Translations under genes and position numbers: made by a program
Notes under the pieces: generated by a model
What the model was told of the DNA's origin: nothing
What the model saw: the letters and a program-made list of their open reading frames with translations, nothing else
Database searches by the model: none
In this document: piece after piece, positions 23,401 to 34,815 of the stretch
Numbering within the stretch: position 1 is the stretch's first letter
Layout of the letters: the number at the start of each line of letters is the position of its first letter
Source: Ctenosaura bakeri
Lineage: Eukaryota > Chordata > Lepidosauria > Squamata > Iguanidae
Direction of reading: 5' to 3'
Assembly: GCA_948474755.1 (NCBI GenBank)
Contig: CAOLHI010001314.1
Location: forward strand, 372,001 to 436,000
Length of the DNA stretch: 64,000 bases

Positions 23401-26400
23401 TGTTGGAAATGGGACCTCACTTGGCCTAAGTGGCTGAGATGGGACTCAAAACATCCAAAATTGCCTCCTACACCTCCAGGGAGCATTGTAGGGCACTTGG
23501 AGGCAGAAACTGCTTTTCAAAAATATTCTTCTCTGTGAGCCACAAAAATACTCCTGCTGGTTTCATGCGATCCATCGAATGTACCTTCCTCACTCCTGCT
23601 CTGGAGTTATTGTAACAGTATAATTTAAACCCCACTCTCAAAGAACAGGATAAACATTCTTCAACAGCTCCCCCCACCAGACTGACAAGGTGATTTCAGA
23701 ATCAAAGTATCAAGCAAGAGGCTATCACACCAGGCAGAAGACTCTAGACATCCATTTTTATTGTGACAGAGGAAGTGAAATTCTAACTCACCATGACAAG
23801 GACGGCTTTTCCCTCCAATTCTGACTGCTGTTATTTTGGCCAAGGCATGGGGTCCTTCATGGATACTTGGGCCTCTGGACTTGCGAGCAGGCCGCTGCCT
23901 TTGAGGAGCAGAGTAAGACTCATCAGATGAGCTCAGATCTTCATATTTACCTGAGTGTCAAAATGCATACAGTCAGTTCCATTGTTTTTGTTGTAACAAA
24001 GGGATTCAAAGCTGTCCCCCTAATCTCTCTTCAAACACGCACACCCATTAATTCTGTTGTCATTCTTAGCCATGGTAAAAGTCTGCATCTTCTACCTATA
24101 TTTAATGATAAACCAGGTTTGTTATTTATCACAACAGGAATTAGGAAGATACCCCCTGAACTAACTATAACCCTGCACTGTCAGCCTCCATTAATAAACA
24201 GCGACACTGTATGTAGACACTCTTCACTAACTCTCTCTCGCATGTCTATAACTCTTTTCCTGGCCTTGCGCTGCCTTCGTCCCTGTAAGGAGCCAAATTA
24301 CTTAAAAGCTGAACAGTGACAGTAAACTCCTAAGTTATAGCCTTCAACAGAAGCATTTTTTCCATCTACTCTTTTATCTTCTTAGGTCAGTTTGTATCCT
24401 CGGATTAGTTGCCAGATGAGTTTCCATGAAAGTATTTACCCAAGGCTAATGGTAAGATGTTTTCAGTGTAGGCTTAGGAAGAGTTATCACTCTAAATTCC
24501 ATGAAGCACCTTTTGATAAGAAGATGGAAAAAGTCTTTCATTTCTAACCTTGGGAGCTTCTGATCCTTCCTGTGCATCTCCAGTAACCAAAATGGCATCA
24601 CTGCCATCTAAAACAACCACTGAAGGAAAAATATCCCTAGGCTTTTATCCTACAAACTACTGCTTTCTGCTTTTTGTGCAGGTTACAGACCCATAACTTC
24701 AATGAGAATGCCATGTTCTGAGAAGTCCATAAGCTTATCATCTTGAATCATGATGCTTTCACAGCTTACTAAAAATAATACGACAACACTTTGGATCATT
24801 TGAGCAGTGTGAGGCTGGAGGCTGGTAAGAGTTGTAGGTCAGCAACCAAGGAAAATCTCTAAATAGAAGGCACAACTGAAGGTTGAAATGACATACTGGT
24901 AATCAGGGGGAAAAAGAGAATGCAGTAAAACTTTTGCAAGAGTTGACCCAAGACTTGGAAATTATGCTTATGCAAGATGAGATAAATACTCAGCAAGAGA
25001 TGGAGAGAGTCAATACAGAGACATGAAGTTTAAGAGATGTTACAATTCGACTTCCAACTATAAGTTGAATGGTCAAAACTTTGAACCTGAACAGATATTA
25101 CTTTGGAGAATGTATGGCAACTGGTTTGTGATCTCACAAGAAACTTTTTTGGGGAGAAAGGAGAATAACATTTTACTGATGGACTTACTGATAAACAGAC
25201 TTCCAGGAAAAAACTGTTCTTTTCAGCTGGGATGAACTTGAAGAATTGATTTTTATGTACAAGGATGCAAGACACACATTGAGCATGGCTGAGTTGACAA
25301 GAGGCCTTAAATGTGATCCAATTCTTAGAAAAAGACAGAACTTAGAAAGAAAGAAGAAATAAAAAGAATATCTGATGAAGACACCTGATAAAAAAAAGCA
25401 GCTTATGATTATGAGGAGAAAAGTTATGAAATGCCTGAGGTTATCTGATGATGAGGAATTAAAAATTTAATTTTAAATCTTATTTAATTTTAAATCTTAT
25501 TTTTACTATTGCAACTAAAATTAATAGTTTTACTGTTTGAAGTTACCTACTACACAGAGAATTATTATTTTAAGTATTACTAATTTTAATACAGAATAGA
25601 CTAGAATGAGAGTAAGTTAGCGATCACTTATATATAAGACAGAATAAGTTAAGAAAGACTTATTTGTTGGTAAACTATTATCTAAGGAGTTACCTTCACA
25701 GGTAATCTTGTTATTGAATGTTACCCCCTAAGTGATGTATTTACTGGTTAAAATTGACTCTCAACAATTAAGTCAGAATTGTTAATTATTACTAATATTT
25801 TTTATTTTTTTCCATCTCTGACGAATTATCCTACACTAACAATACATAGAATGAGTTGGGATTTGACTCTTGTTTTATATATTCTATTGTAATAATTAAC
25901 TATTCCCATAGGCTTACATTTACAATGAAATTAAACAGGCAATAAATGTTAATCTTAATTTAAATTTAAGAACATAATATTTAGTTGTCACTGTCTGACT
26001 ACTATTTCCTGCTTACAACAAAAGAGTTGTTTGTAGTTCTTTGTAGTTTCGTACCTGTTTTTGTATTTTAGCTAAATATTTGTAACCATTTTTTCCTTTC
26101 AGTAGTGTATTGTCACATACTTTTTGTATTATTCTGTATTGTTATATTGTTGTTGTCCTCTTTGTTTTTAATTAAGAAAAAAAGATTGCAAAAATATTCA
26201 CATTAGAAAGGAGACTAGAAAGAATGTCAGCCTGTTCCTCTTAGTCATGAGCAAGGCAATACTGGTCCCTGCTCATTATACATGGAGTTCAGTGTGTTGC
26301 ATCAGCTACTTTTCATTAATCAATAATGAGGCCTAAGAAAGGGAGACAAATCAGTAATATAAAACCCACTGGGGGGTTTTTTCAGGTCATGCCTAGCAAT

Positions 26401-29400
26401 ATTTCTAAAAGAAAAAAAATAGTTCTAAAAATGTATCTAGGTAACAAGAGAAATTACAGCACAACAAAAAAAGATGAGAAAGGAAAAAGAATGCAGGAGG
26501 CAACCTAGGATTCTGTCTAGTGAGCCAAAGATTCTTCTTGCTAAAAGCTTGTAACAAAGTGTATCAGTCACCTGGACCCCTGCAGAGGGCCTTAGGCACA
26601 GGAGCTGTATGCAGATCTATCAGCCCCACAATCTTCATGTGTCCATATGTCATGGCCAGTGTCCGTGCAGTGGCCCCACTGTTGTCCCGTACATCTACTC
26701 TCACACCCTGTTGGGAAGAAGCATGCATTGTTAAATTTTACTGGTAGGAAATTTGCTGCAAGTTTCAAGGGATTCAAGTTGCTGGGCAGTCTGAAAGGAG
26801 CTAAAGCTTGGGTTCTCTCATGCAGCATCTCCACAGGACTCACAAAAGGATTTGTGCAACTAGCAAAGCTTGCTGTAAGCCTTATGTCTTTCAGATGTGT
26901 CCCTGACTATTAAGTCCACACGCCAGCTGAGGTCTGAAATTTTTGTGTGATTTGTATAAATAGCACTACTGAGTTTCAGCTGTCCTGAGTCATACTCTCC
27001 TGACTAGATAACCATCCAGGCACTCCCAGCTCTAAGCCAGTGTGGTGTGTACCCCATTTAACTGTGCAGATAAGACAAAATAAGTGGAAAATGTAACAAA
27101 TTGTAGTAGTATACAGCTACTGTAAGGGGAGCACTCCCATTCAGGCCTCCACTCAACTTGGGAGGCAAACCATGGGGATATCTGGGGATGGCAGAGGCAT
27201 TGATTATAAATGCCCCAGGCAAAACTTGGAGAATTTACTTTCCTACGCCTTCTAGAAACCTATAGCCAGCATGGTCCCTGAGAGATTCTTGGAGTTCTAA
27301 TCCAAGAAAGCAACTTTCCCAAGATCTGAAGAGATTTGTGCTGTAGCTGTTATGAGAATGCATACATATATAGCTTCACTCTGTACACCAGAGCTTTTCA
27401 AACTGTGTGTCAGCTGCAGTGTGTAGGTGTGTTGTACGAACAAAACAGATGGAGTGGCTTCCTCTCCCGCCGCCACCACAGGCCAGGCCTGGGTGAAGAG
27501 GCTGCCTCTGCCGCTGCCGCCCCAGGCAGAGGAAGACCCCGGTGATGGCAGCCGCAGGCCAGACTCAGATGGAGGGGCTGCCTCCACTTACTGAATTTTG
27601 CAACTGTGTTGCAAAATGTTGCATATCTAAAAAGTGTGTCACCAACATGAAAAATCTGGAAAGCTCTGCTGTACACTTTCATACCCCAGAGAGGGGGAAA
27701 GGAACGAAAAATTTAGAAAGGCAATATGAGGAAGATACAGCACTTCTCTCTCACTGCCCCCACCTCAGGATAAGAAGTGCAAGAAGAACATATCTTTTAA
27801 AAAAACGGGAAAGGCATTAATGTCAAAGAGACATTCCTAGTCATGTTATGCTCATATTACACATCTCTCAAGATCCAACATATTTCATCCCTTCAGTAAG
27901 ACACGCACAATAAGGTTCTAAATTACATCTAGATGTGATGATTCAGAAGGAAGTTAGTGTTTTCATTGAACCCCAAGAAAGTTCTAAACAAAGATGGAAA
28001 AAATATTTGAAAATTTGAAAAATAGTTTAAAAATATGTTTTTGGGCATGGAGACACCCTGACAAGAAGAATCCTGAGCTCACAAGAATTTCTGCCGTTCG
28101 AGTTTTATTCTGCACAAAATGTGCACATGGTAGCTTTGTGCAGGAGTGCATCCACAGTTATAACAAGTGTGCTGGCTATACCCATACCTTCAAATGTCAG
28201 ATCTGGCCATAACAACACATGCCTTGAGCACAACCCAACTGGGTTGCTGTAAGGTACTCTATGTGGGGCTGCCTTCTGAAATTGCTCAGAAGCTTCAGCA
28301 AGACCAAAATTCTGTTGCTAGGCTGCTGACTGGGGTTGGCTACAGTTCAGACCATCTGAAAGTCCACATCACTCTGTATGAGCCTCTCTGAGTTTTAAGA
28401 TCTGTGGGGGAAGGTTTTCTCTCTGTCCCACCATCATCACAAGAATGTTTGATGAGAACCTGAGAGAGTGCCTTCTTGGTGGCTGCTCCAAGGTTGTGGA
28501 ATATCCTCCCACGGCGGTTCAGTTGGCCTCCTCTTTCTCCTCCCTCTGCTAACAAGCAAAGACCTTTTTATTCAAGCAGGCCTTTGGCTTATAATTAATG
28601 TGGCAGAAAGAGCTTTTAATGGAGTTGTGCTTTTAACTTTTTTTTACTGTGTTTTAATTGTGTTTTATATTGTTTTAACTTTGTGTTTTTATTCACACTG
28701 TTTAATTGTTTAACTTTTGTACAAATAATTACTTAGTTGCACTCTGTTTTTAATTAACTGTAAGCCAGCTTGAATCCTGTACAAAGAGAAAGGCAGCATG
28801 TAAATAAAAATAAATAACTAAATAAATAGGGAGGCCTGAATGAGAAAGATATTCACGGCTTAAAGTATAGTAACTCTTTTACAAAGGAAAGAAGCAGGAT
28901 ATATACCTACTAGATTTTTTTTTAAAAAAGGTTATATAGAAAAGAAATCAGAGGTGTGCATCGCAATACTGATAATAGATTTGTTAGGACAGAAAATGTT
29001 GCACAATAGTTTGCATTAATAGTCTATGTTTTTCCATAATGTGCCATAAGGTGTATCCAGTGATGAAACCTCTTATCAGTGAAAGCAATAATCTCAAAGT
29101 AAGATCTTTCAGTCAGCAACACTTGCATATGCAGATATATCCTGAAGTACTGCTAGTCAAACAAGCGATGGGTTAGAGCACCTGAGCCTTGGATTACCTA
29201 AAAAATTGATACTCACATGATTGAGAAGGTCCTGTACAATGATCTCATGACCAGAAGCAGCTGCTTCCATCAGAGGGGTGTATCCACAAAGGGGTTCCCT
29301 GGACAACAGAAAGATTTAGCCCCCAGAAGGCTAGAGTCAGGAGATATATAATCACAATAATGCAGTGGAGGTCTGCTGGTCACACACACCCAGAGGGAAA

Positions 29401-32400
29401 GAAGAAAAGATTAAGAACAGGAAACAGTTGCTCTTCAAGACTCTCCTAAACTATTTTAAACTTATTATGGCCTTCTGGGCTTCTAGGAAGGGAAGGCAAC
29501 TAATCTTCTGGATGTTTTTGGTCTGCAACTTCCAGTATAGCCAATGGGGATGGACTGCAGGAGTGGCCAGCCAAAAACTGCTATGATCATCAGTCCTTGA
29601 GCTAAAATACTGAACCACAGATCTCCTGCAAACAGAGCCTACTGAACTATAGTGCTCCACTGTTGGTACATCAATTTGGTCTGAAAGAGCATCCAACATA
29701 CTTCAAATAATAAGTTTGAAGTAGCAAAATGCCCCCTGGGCCAAATCAAAACCCCTCGATCCATACTGCCAACCTTTCTCCCCAAAGCAATCTTCTGGGA
29801 AATTTTAAGCTTATACCACTTCAGTATAAAGGTAGGAGCTCACATACTTAAATATGTACTGTCATGTCTGAAAATATTTCCAGATGATTTAACAGGAAAG
29901 ACATGACAAAGAAAGATCAGAGAGGAACTAAAAGAATAATATGTATTAATGCTTTGCCAAAAATTCAAGGAAAGAGTGTGTCCCTCACTAGCAGAGTAAA
30001 GGGAATGGATACAGTATTTCACTAGACAAGTAAGTAGGCTCCATGCAATTTGTATCTACTACTTTCAAAATGTATTATAATCACCTCCAAAAACTCATCC
30101 ATGTAGGATTGACATACTTGTTATGGCAGTTACATTACTCATTTTTCTTGAAATGCTTTCAGATATTCAGCAAAAAAATAGGCCTTTCACTGGCCTGTCT
30201 CTTACCTGCAGTTGGCATTAGCTCCATTGTCCAATAAGAATTTGACCATTTGCTGATGGCCAGCACTGGTGCAGTGAAAGAGGGCAGTCCAACCATGGAT
30301 GTCCCTCATCTCCAACTCAGCGCCTTGCTTCAAAGAAATACAGAGCATCTATTATGCCAACGTATCTCTCATCCCTGAACCACTTAAACCCATATACATT
30401 TCAAGACAGGCTCCTACAGGGGTAGGCAGTTTCTGGAGGTTAGGAGGCCAAACTGCCCCACTCAGGAAGCCCCTGGAGAGCCACAACTACCCTTGAAAAA
30501 ATAATTTTAAAAATGCTCTCAAATGCACTCCATGTTGGACTCCCTTGAGCCTTTTTTTAAAATAAGAAGTGAACTGGAACAGAAACTAGGGAAAAAACTG
30601 ACCTCGGGGGGGGGGCATGTGGCATCACTGAGAAAGTCTGCCTTTCATAGCCTTTTTAAATTCATATGGGAGAACCAACAGGGCCTCTAAGGCTGATATT
30701 AAGAGACAGATCAGTTTATATGGAAATAGAGATTTGCAACTAAACTTATTTGCATGTAGTCAGCCCACCACACCCATATTTGTGGACATACTGCTGCCTA
30801 CGCAGCTGTCCTTCACCATTTTTAACAGGCACTTGTAAGTCTCACCTCACATTTGCAGTCTCCTGCAAGCCTCACAAGACTGAGAAAGACAGGCAAGGTT
30901 TGCAAGTTCCTATTAAAAATAGTGTAAGGTAACAGTGGATGCAGCAGCAAGATTCACCAGCTGCCTGCTTCTGCCTTGCGAAGGAACCCTGCCACCTTGA
31001 AGACAGAACTGGACAGCCAGTGTGCTCCCCACCATGGACTCAAATGTATTGTGTACTGTACATTTGAATTCACAATAGGTTGAACCCATGGATCATATTG
31101 TACTTCTTGTGTGTGCATATTAAATATGGCTTGGGGAAACTATAGATATTCATTTTTTTCCACTTTCACAGGGGTCCTGTGCCTCTAATTTCTGCAAATG
31201 TGGAAGGATGACTGCAAATGCCGCAGCTCAAGATCTAAGTATGGATGGAAACTAAGACTCAGCACTGAGAAACAGCAGCTTAAGTGACAAAACTGTGGGC
31301 CACAAAAACCCAAACTGTAGTTAATGAGACATACATAGCTCAGTACTGCTCACATATGATTTCTGACTCAGGTTAGAACCTCTCCTATTGAACAAGCCTG
31401 GTTTTAATTAACTGAAGAGTGATATAGAAACACATTAAACACATTAATGAACAGACCTAACAATAAAATGTCAATACACAGTCAGTGTACGGTATACTAC
31501 ATGAGCAACTATCTAATACTATGATGGCTACGTTGCGTATATTATAGGGCTGATAGGGGGAGTGGAATAATTTGGTCAACTCTTCTGCACTACCACTCTC
31601 TTTACGTAGGGCACTTTACATGTTATAGAAAGGTTTTGTTTGTGCCGAACACTATCTGTACATGTGCTATTAGACTTTTCTCATATGGATGAATGACCAC
31701 TGTTCACATATACAAAGAATGCATCCAAGGATGTACTCAGGAGAGGAATCAAGCTGTAACCAGAAAACATATGGGTCAAGAGACAGATTTTACCCTTCAG
31801 CAAGTCATGGAGGGGGGTTAGATTGCCCCACTGAAAGGATCATGGATAACCAAGTTTATCCTATCTGAATATCCCCTTCAATGTTTGCATTCATGCTATA
31901 GCTAAGTGGCATTCCCAACTAGAGTAGGACCACTGCCTCAATGAAATTTTTCCCAAGTGTCGATTTACTATGTTCCCACTGAATCTATAGATCTACTCTG
32001 TTTGGGACTGACAACTGGATATAGTTGAATAGGTCATAGAAAGAATACTAGCCATTGGCAGTGCAGCTAGATGGCACAGCCGGTCCATATTCACAGCCAT
32101 TACAAGTACACCCACCTGAAGGAGGAATGAGGCAACACTCTCATTCCCACAGCTAGCAGCCAGCATGAGTGGAGTCTGCCCTTCTGGTGTGGGTACATTC
32201 ACATTCACACCAGCCTCTAGCAGCATGTGCACAATGGTATCATGACCAATGTAAGAGGCATACATGAGTGGGGTCCAGCCACCCCAATTCCGCTGATTCA
32301 AGTCCACCTCCTTGCTGGAAGACAAAATGATCATATTGAATGAGCAGAAAATCATAAGCTATCACAAATTCACAAATTACAAAACTGAAAGGTTGCTAAC

Positions 32401-33237
32401 CTGTCCAATTTGATAACTTCAAATTATTCAACCTCTTATTTTTTTTTTAATTTCACTTTGTTATGAATGTTGTACGTTTAACAATGACAAAAAAACAAAA
32501 AAAGTAACTTCACTTAATTACTCTCTTCATTCTTCTTACTTGTTTAATGGACCACAGGGTTGAAAGTGGGAGACAGTTATTACTGAGGACCTACTAAACT
32601 AGGAAGGGTTAGATTTCAGTTTACAAACTGAGATGAAGGCACACCCTAATAAGCATTCCTCCAGTGCTTTGTGAGTTGTCCTTGTGGACAATATGGCAAG
32701 AATTCCCCAGAAAAAGAATGAATGGATATTAAATGGCTGAAAAATGGTCTTGCCTATTTTTTCCCACTGGCTGCTTTGTTTGTAAGTAAGCCTTTCTGGG
32801 AGCCCACCCATATTTCTTGGCCTTTTGGTTAGGATCAACATGCAGAACACAGTAAAGACAAAAGATAAACCAAAGAGTTGTGTTTTGTTTTAGTACGCAG
32901 GGACATTTTTAAAAAGTCACATCCTACCACCTCCAGCACCTACTGCCTGGGACTACTGCATGCATATCTGTATACTGAACTCTCATTTGCACAGCAGATT
33001 GAACTGCAGTCAGAATTAGTAAGGTAAAGTTCTACTGAAAGAACATTATCTTTTTTCTGTTACTTACCGCTGAATACCTTCTTTTACCACCTCATACTGG
33101 CCTATAGAGGCTGCTGTGTGAAGGTCCAGTGGAACATCTAACTCTTGGTGAGAGACCATCTGACCCACTCCATGCCACATGGACAAGCTGCGATTCAAAA
33201 GTTCTGATTCACTGGCTTCATCACTCAGCTCCGACAT
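14321..33237 (-). CDS. ANKS3: ANKS3, ankyrin repeat and SAM domain-containing protein 3, complete coding region
   Basis: Fifteen coding exons, listed 5' to 3' on the minus strand, run 33237-33068, 32314-32116, 30327-30206, 29298-29217, 26707-26572, 23950-23792, 22495-22367, 22099-21981, 20219-20052, 19352-19228, 18116-17975, 17643-17471, 16256-16171, 15107-15024 and 14403-14321. They sum to 658 codons plus TAG, close to human ANKS3 (about 656). Six ankyrin repeats span roughly residues 34-230. A Ser-rich linker follows with the conserved CCRDVTSPIN box, then a SAM domain (about 429-490) and a coiled coil (about 500-575). ANKS3 is a cytoplasmic/ciliary scaffold that binds ANKS6, BICC1 and NEK kinases and is tied to cilia and renal cystic disease. 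The start MSELSDEASE matches the family N-terminus. Splice sites are GT-AG throughout and the gene looks intact. Confidence 0.96.
14590..14720 (+). repeat. Truncated tRNA-derived SINE (Sauria type)
   Basis: The stretch carries the 5' tRNA-related head (gagccagc ... ttggactatgac ... gaccagggctcaa ... ccatgaaatccc ... gggtgacct) and then breaks into a CT microsatellite. It sits in the intron before the last ANKS3 exon. Confidence 0.6.
15024..15107 (-). CDS. ANKS3: ANKS3 coding exon 14
   Basis: Encodes GLEGWPRTLKVFSLPELSTL and LEEYVGEM, matching the conserved SLPELS motif near the family C-terminus. Donor gtaagt. Confidence 0.94.
16171..16256 (-). CDS. ANKS3: ANKS3 coding exon 13
   Basis: Encodes TCQAELSSRMNQECIAGRSL and DTKGQLGA, matching human ACQAELSSR. 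Donor gtaagt. Confidence 0.92.
16600..16915. repeat. Interspersed repeat, copy 1 of a pair with 46905-47230
   Basis: It shares blocks such as 'gcagatactg.c...tttctc', 'ccaaagccacag.agtggcag' and 'gatgcagc' with the segment at 46905-47230, so both are copies of one dispersed family. Class unresolved. Confidence 0.5.
17471..17643 (-). CDS. ANKS3: ANKS3 coding exon 12, coiled coil
   Basis: Encodes KCEEVEVLKGQVSQEQELRA, VVESCLMERD and further heptads ending GILLEQM. The donor is CA|gtgagt, with A rather than G as the last exon base; the next exon supplies the G that keeps the frame. Confidence 0.95.
17975..18116 (-). CDS. ANKS3: ANKS3 coding exon 11, SAM domain end and coiled-coil start
   Basis: Encodes LFGPKRKMTSAIARWHSGAR (SAM helix 5), then ALELAYADRLEAEMQELAIQ and LHK, entering a coiled coil. 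Confidence 0.95.
19228..19352 (-). CDS. ANKS3: ANKS3 coding exon 10, SAM domain first part
   Basis: Encodes DLATFLEQIGCLKYLQVFEE, QDVDLRIFLTLTESDLKEIG and I, helices 1-4 of a SAM domain. SAM domains here mediate polymer and partner contacts. Confidence 0.96.
20052..20219 (-). CDS. ANKS3: ANKS3 coding exon 9, linker before SAM
   Basis: Fifty-six codons beginning DSDNATKVSNRKHVKSYMKA and ending EAPSYTGPQ, phase 0 on both sides. Human ANKS3 has the matching SYMKTKN and PYSGPQ segments. Confidence 0.93.
21022..21425 (-). repeat. 5S rRNA-derived SINE, split by a nested transposon
   Basis: On the minus strand, 21425-21320 carries the 5S rRNA-like part (cctaagcagggtcagctctg, ggttagcacttgg, ccaggtgttg). 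The 3' part continues at 21101-21022 (aagaaactggcagaacca, tcctagcctaagaaaac). The two halves are separated by a TA-flanked MITE at 21104-21317. Confidence 0.78.
21104..21317. mobile_element. TA-flanked Tigger-like MITE nested in a 5S SINE
   Basis: The inverted ends are CAATGTGCCTCCCTTACTGTG-like on the left and CAGTGCTCCCTCCGTATATG-like (inverted) on the right. The flanking dinucleotides are CA (21102-21103) and TA (21318-21319), a mutated TA duplication relative to the intact SINE consensus. Confidence 0.68.
21981..22099 (-). CDS. ANKS3: ANKS3 coding exon 8, serine-rich linker
   Basis: Encodes EDSSSFTNDLATIRI, a KSSSSSEGLA tract and SSEGSLESNE. Donor gtaaat. Confidence 0.93.
22367..22495 (-). 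CDS. ANKS3: ANKS3 coding exon 7, CCRDVTSPIN box
   Basis: Encodes EQVPPEGYVTFNDDGSGFEG, GKLCCRDVTSPINEHDVE and a short Ser tract. The CCRDVTSPIN block is nearly invariant in ANKS3 proteins. Confidence 0.95.
22725..23030 (+). repeat. Probable L2/CR1-like LINE 3' tail
   Basis: The block 'gaggaactcccttcctagaa', a T-rich stretch and 'ctgtgagccacctttggttc' are typical of the untranslated end of reptile L2/CR1-like LINEs. It lies inside an ANKS3 intron. Confidence 0.5.
23792..23950 (-). CDS. ANKS3: ANKS3 coding exon 6, linker
   Basis: Encodes GKYEDLSSSDESYSAPQRQR, a basic run, SIHEGPHALAKITAVRIGGK and SRPCH. This is the conserved linker after the ankyrin block and contains possible Ser phosphorylation sites. 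Confidence 0.93.
25000..26200 (+). repeat. AT-rich region, possible decayed LINE
   Basis: An AT-rich intron segment contains a short open frame (25023-25235) without recognisable domains and a T-rich end near 26100-26175 resembling a LINE 3' UTR. No intact ORF or clear family is seen. Confidence 0.3.
26572..26707 (-). CDS. ANKS3: ANKS3 coding exon 5, ankyrin repeat 6
   Basis: Encodes GVRVDVRDNSGATARTLAMT and YGHMKIVGLI, then leaves the ankyrin block. It ends in phase 1; donor gtgact. Confidence 0.93.
27381..27676. mobile_element. hAT-type MITE with perfect 8-bp TSD
   Basis: Element 27389-27668 is flanked by ctgtacac on both sides (27381-27388 and 27669-27676). Its ends CAGAGCTTTTCAAACTGTG and, inverted, CAGAGCTTTCCAGATTTTTC match the element at 5555-6104, inserted in the opposite orientation. 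Confidence 0.88.
28215..28815 (+). pseudogene. L2-clade LINE fragment: end of reverse transcriptase ORF and 3' tail
   Basis: A frame reading VLYVGLPSEIAQKLQQDQNS and VARLLTGVGYSS matches the well-known C-terminal RT block of L2/CR1 LINEs (LYVGLP ... KLQ..QN.AARLLTG). The tail contains 'ttgtggaatatcctccc' and 'ctgtaagccagcttgaatcc' and ends in AATAAATAAA-like repeats. It is 5'-truncated and dead. Confidence 0.7.
29217..29298 (-). CDS. ANKS3: ANKS3 coding exon 4, ankyrin repeat 5
   Basis: Completes an Arg codon, then EPLCGYTPLMEAAASGHEII and VQDLLNH. Donor gtgagt. Confidence 0.95.
30206..30327 (-). CDS. ANKS3: ANKS3 coding exon 3, ankyrin repeat 4
   Basis: Encodes QGAELEMRDIHGWTALFHCT, then SAGHQQMVKFLLDNGANANC and two bases of an Arg codon. 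Donor gtaaga. Confidence 0.95.
30757..31216. mobile_element. Tigger-like non-autonomous element
   Basis: It begins TAGTCAGCCCACCACACCC and ends with the inverted match 'aaatgtggaaggatgactg'. Internal 'gaaggaaccctgccacct' and 'tgtgcctctaat' are shared with the copies at 36504 and 42591. Confidence 0.6.
32116..32314 (-). CDS. ANKS3: ANKS3 coding exon 2, ankyrin repeats 1-3
   Basis: Contains GWTPLMYASYIGHDTIVHML and GQTPLMLAASCGNESVASFL, textbook ankyrin TPL and GH motifs. It is 199 bases long, with donor gtgggt. Confidence 0.96.
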
Positions 33238-33243
33238 TGTGTC
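33068..33243 (-). CDS. ANKS3: ANKS3 coding exon 1 (start codon)
   Basis: Six UTR bases follow the acceptor cttttag; then ATG at 33237 begins MSELSDEASESELLNRSLSM. It ends with the first half of ankyrin repeat 1 (LHTAASIGQYEVV) and two bases of an Arg codon. The donor is gtaagta. Confidence 0.95.
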
Positions 33244-33445
33244 CTAAAAGGCCAGACGAAACAAGAACCGTCAGTACTTCGGACTCATACTAGAAAGGTA
33301 CAGTGATGTTATTAATGGCTTCACTGTATATGATCTGAAGGAATACCTGATGAAGCTATGGCCCCTATGTATACTGCCTGTGGTGCAATAAATAAATGAA
33401 ACAGAGCAGGAAAGACAACTTGGTCCTGCTGTTACTTTACCAGCT

Positions 33446-33600
33446 GCTTGATTTGTCAGGGCCTAAATACCCTAAAGGCACCAGATGCCTTCTGCTCTTT
33501 GAAGCTAAGCAAAGTCAACCCTGGTTAATTCTTGGACCAATGAATACAAGGTGCTATGGGCTATATTTCAAATGTGTCATGTTATCAAAAAAAATTAATT
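33446..33600 (+). repeat. 5S rRNA-derived SINE, 5' part
   Basis: The blocks 'tttgaagctaagcaaagtca', 'ccctggttaattcttgg' and 'aatacaaggtgctatgggct' track 5S rRNA (GGAAGCTAAGCAGGGTC ... GGTTAGTACTTGG ... GGTGCTGTAGGC). It lies in the intron 5' of ANKS3 coding exon 1. Confidence 0.75.
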
Positions 33601-33954
33601 CTCATCTTGATCATATTTGTATTTTATATTTTTAAATTTTGACAAAGAAGTGAAAAATGTTGCAAGAATGGGGTGAGACCCCTCACTCAGACTGAATGAT
33701 AGAGTGGAAAAGCAACATTTGTCTTGAATCTGGTTGAGGAAATTAAAGAAAATGGCTAAAACAGCCCTCCTTTTCTAACAAAATCATATCTGGTACTTGA
33801 TGGTTCATAAATAGCTGCAACACACAATGTACAACATATGTTTTTCAAGAGCAGAATGGTTTGTCTGGGAATGAGTATGAAAACACTCATCATGCAAATA
33901 AGTTACCTGCCAATTAATCTTTTGCATGATCTTTTTTGCAGTAAGTAAGCATGC

Positions 33955-34130
33955 TGTAGTTGTTTGAGCATGGGGTGATGACTCTAGAGAGTAGAATATA
34001 ATTCCCCGCTCAGCCATGGAAACGCACTGGATAATCTTGGGTGTGTCACACATACACTCAACCCCCCACAAAAATGTGATAGGGTCACCATAAGTCAGAA
34101 ATTATTTGAAGGTACACAACAATTATTTTG
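33955..34130 (+). repeat. tRNA-derived SINE (Sauria type)
   Basis: The tRNA-related head (gatgactctagagag ... ccccgctcagccatgg) leads to the tail 'gggtcaccataagtcagaaa' and 'gaaggtacacaacaa'. Degenerate. Confidence 0.72.
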
Positions 34131-34815
34131 TTTCCTTGATTCAAGCCCACTATTTAACCATCAAGAAAATGAGATAAGTGACTTTAGTAGAAGCTGGAAC
34201 ACTTCAGCAACACTTAACTCCATTCAATAATAGAAGAGATCTAATTTCATTTATATTACTAGCATGGACCTATAGACAAAGCTATGGTTATTCTTCTGTT
34301 TGAAAAAAAGCAAAACACAATTCAGTAGGAAGAAATCTTGGATTATTTAAGAAAACTTCTGAATTCTATGAACATTCTGTCACTTTGTGTTGGATATGTG
34401 CATAATTTACTTAGCTGCTTCTGTTTACAAACTACCGGTATGTAGGATAACCACAAATGTACACTAAGTTCTACGTACAATGTGCACTAGTTGTTGCTCA
34501 TGTATTTTCAATCTTATTTTCCAAATAACTAGATGCTCACTGACAATTTTAAATCAAAACTGAGGGCCTCCTTTAGCACATTGAACCAAAACTAAGCATT
34601 GAATCTGTTATAAACAAGTATGGAATGTGCACAGGAATGAGGTAAGCACCACTGAAATGTTCCTACCCAGTAAAAGCCTGTCAGCCCACCACAACACGTA
34701 CTCCACTTGGGCAGTGTACCTGAATTTTTAAATTCTTTTTGATTTATGCTGTGGTGAGTTAAAAAATTCCCAATTTTGCCTTTTAACTGGTGGACCAAAT
34801 ATCAGTACATTTAAC

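Noticed and set aside
33446..33600. Possible functional 5S rRNA gene (also at 41432-41640)
   Set aside because: Similarity is to 5S rRNA but with many changes and a SINE 3' body, so these are SINEs, not rRNA genes.
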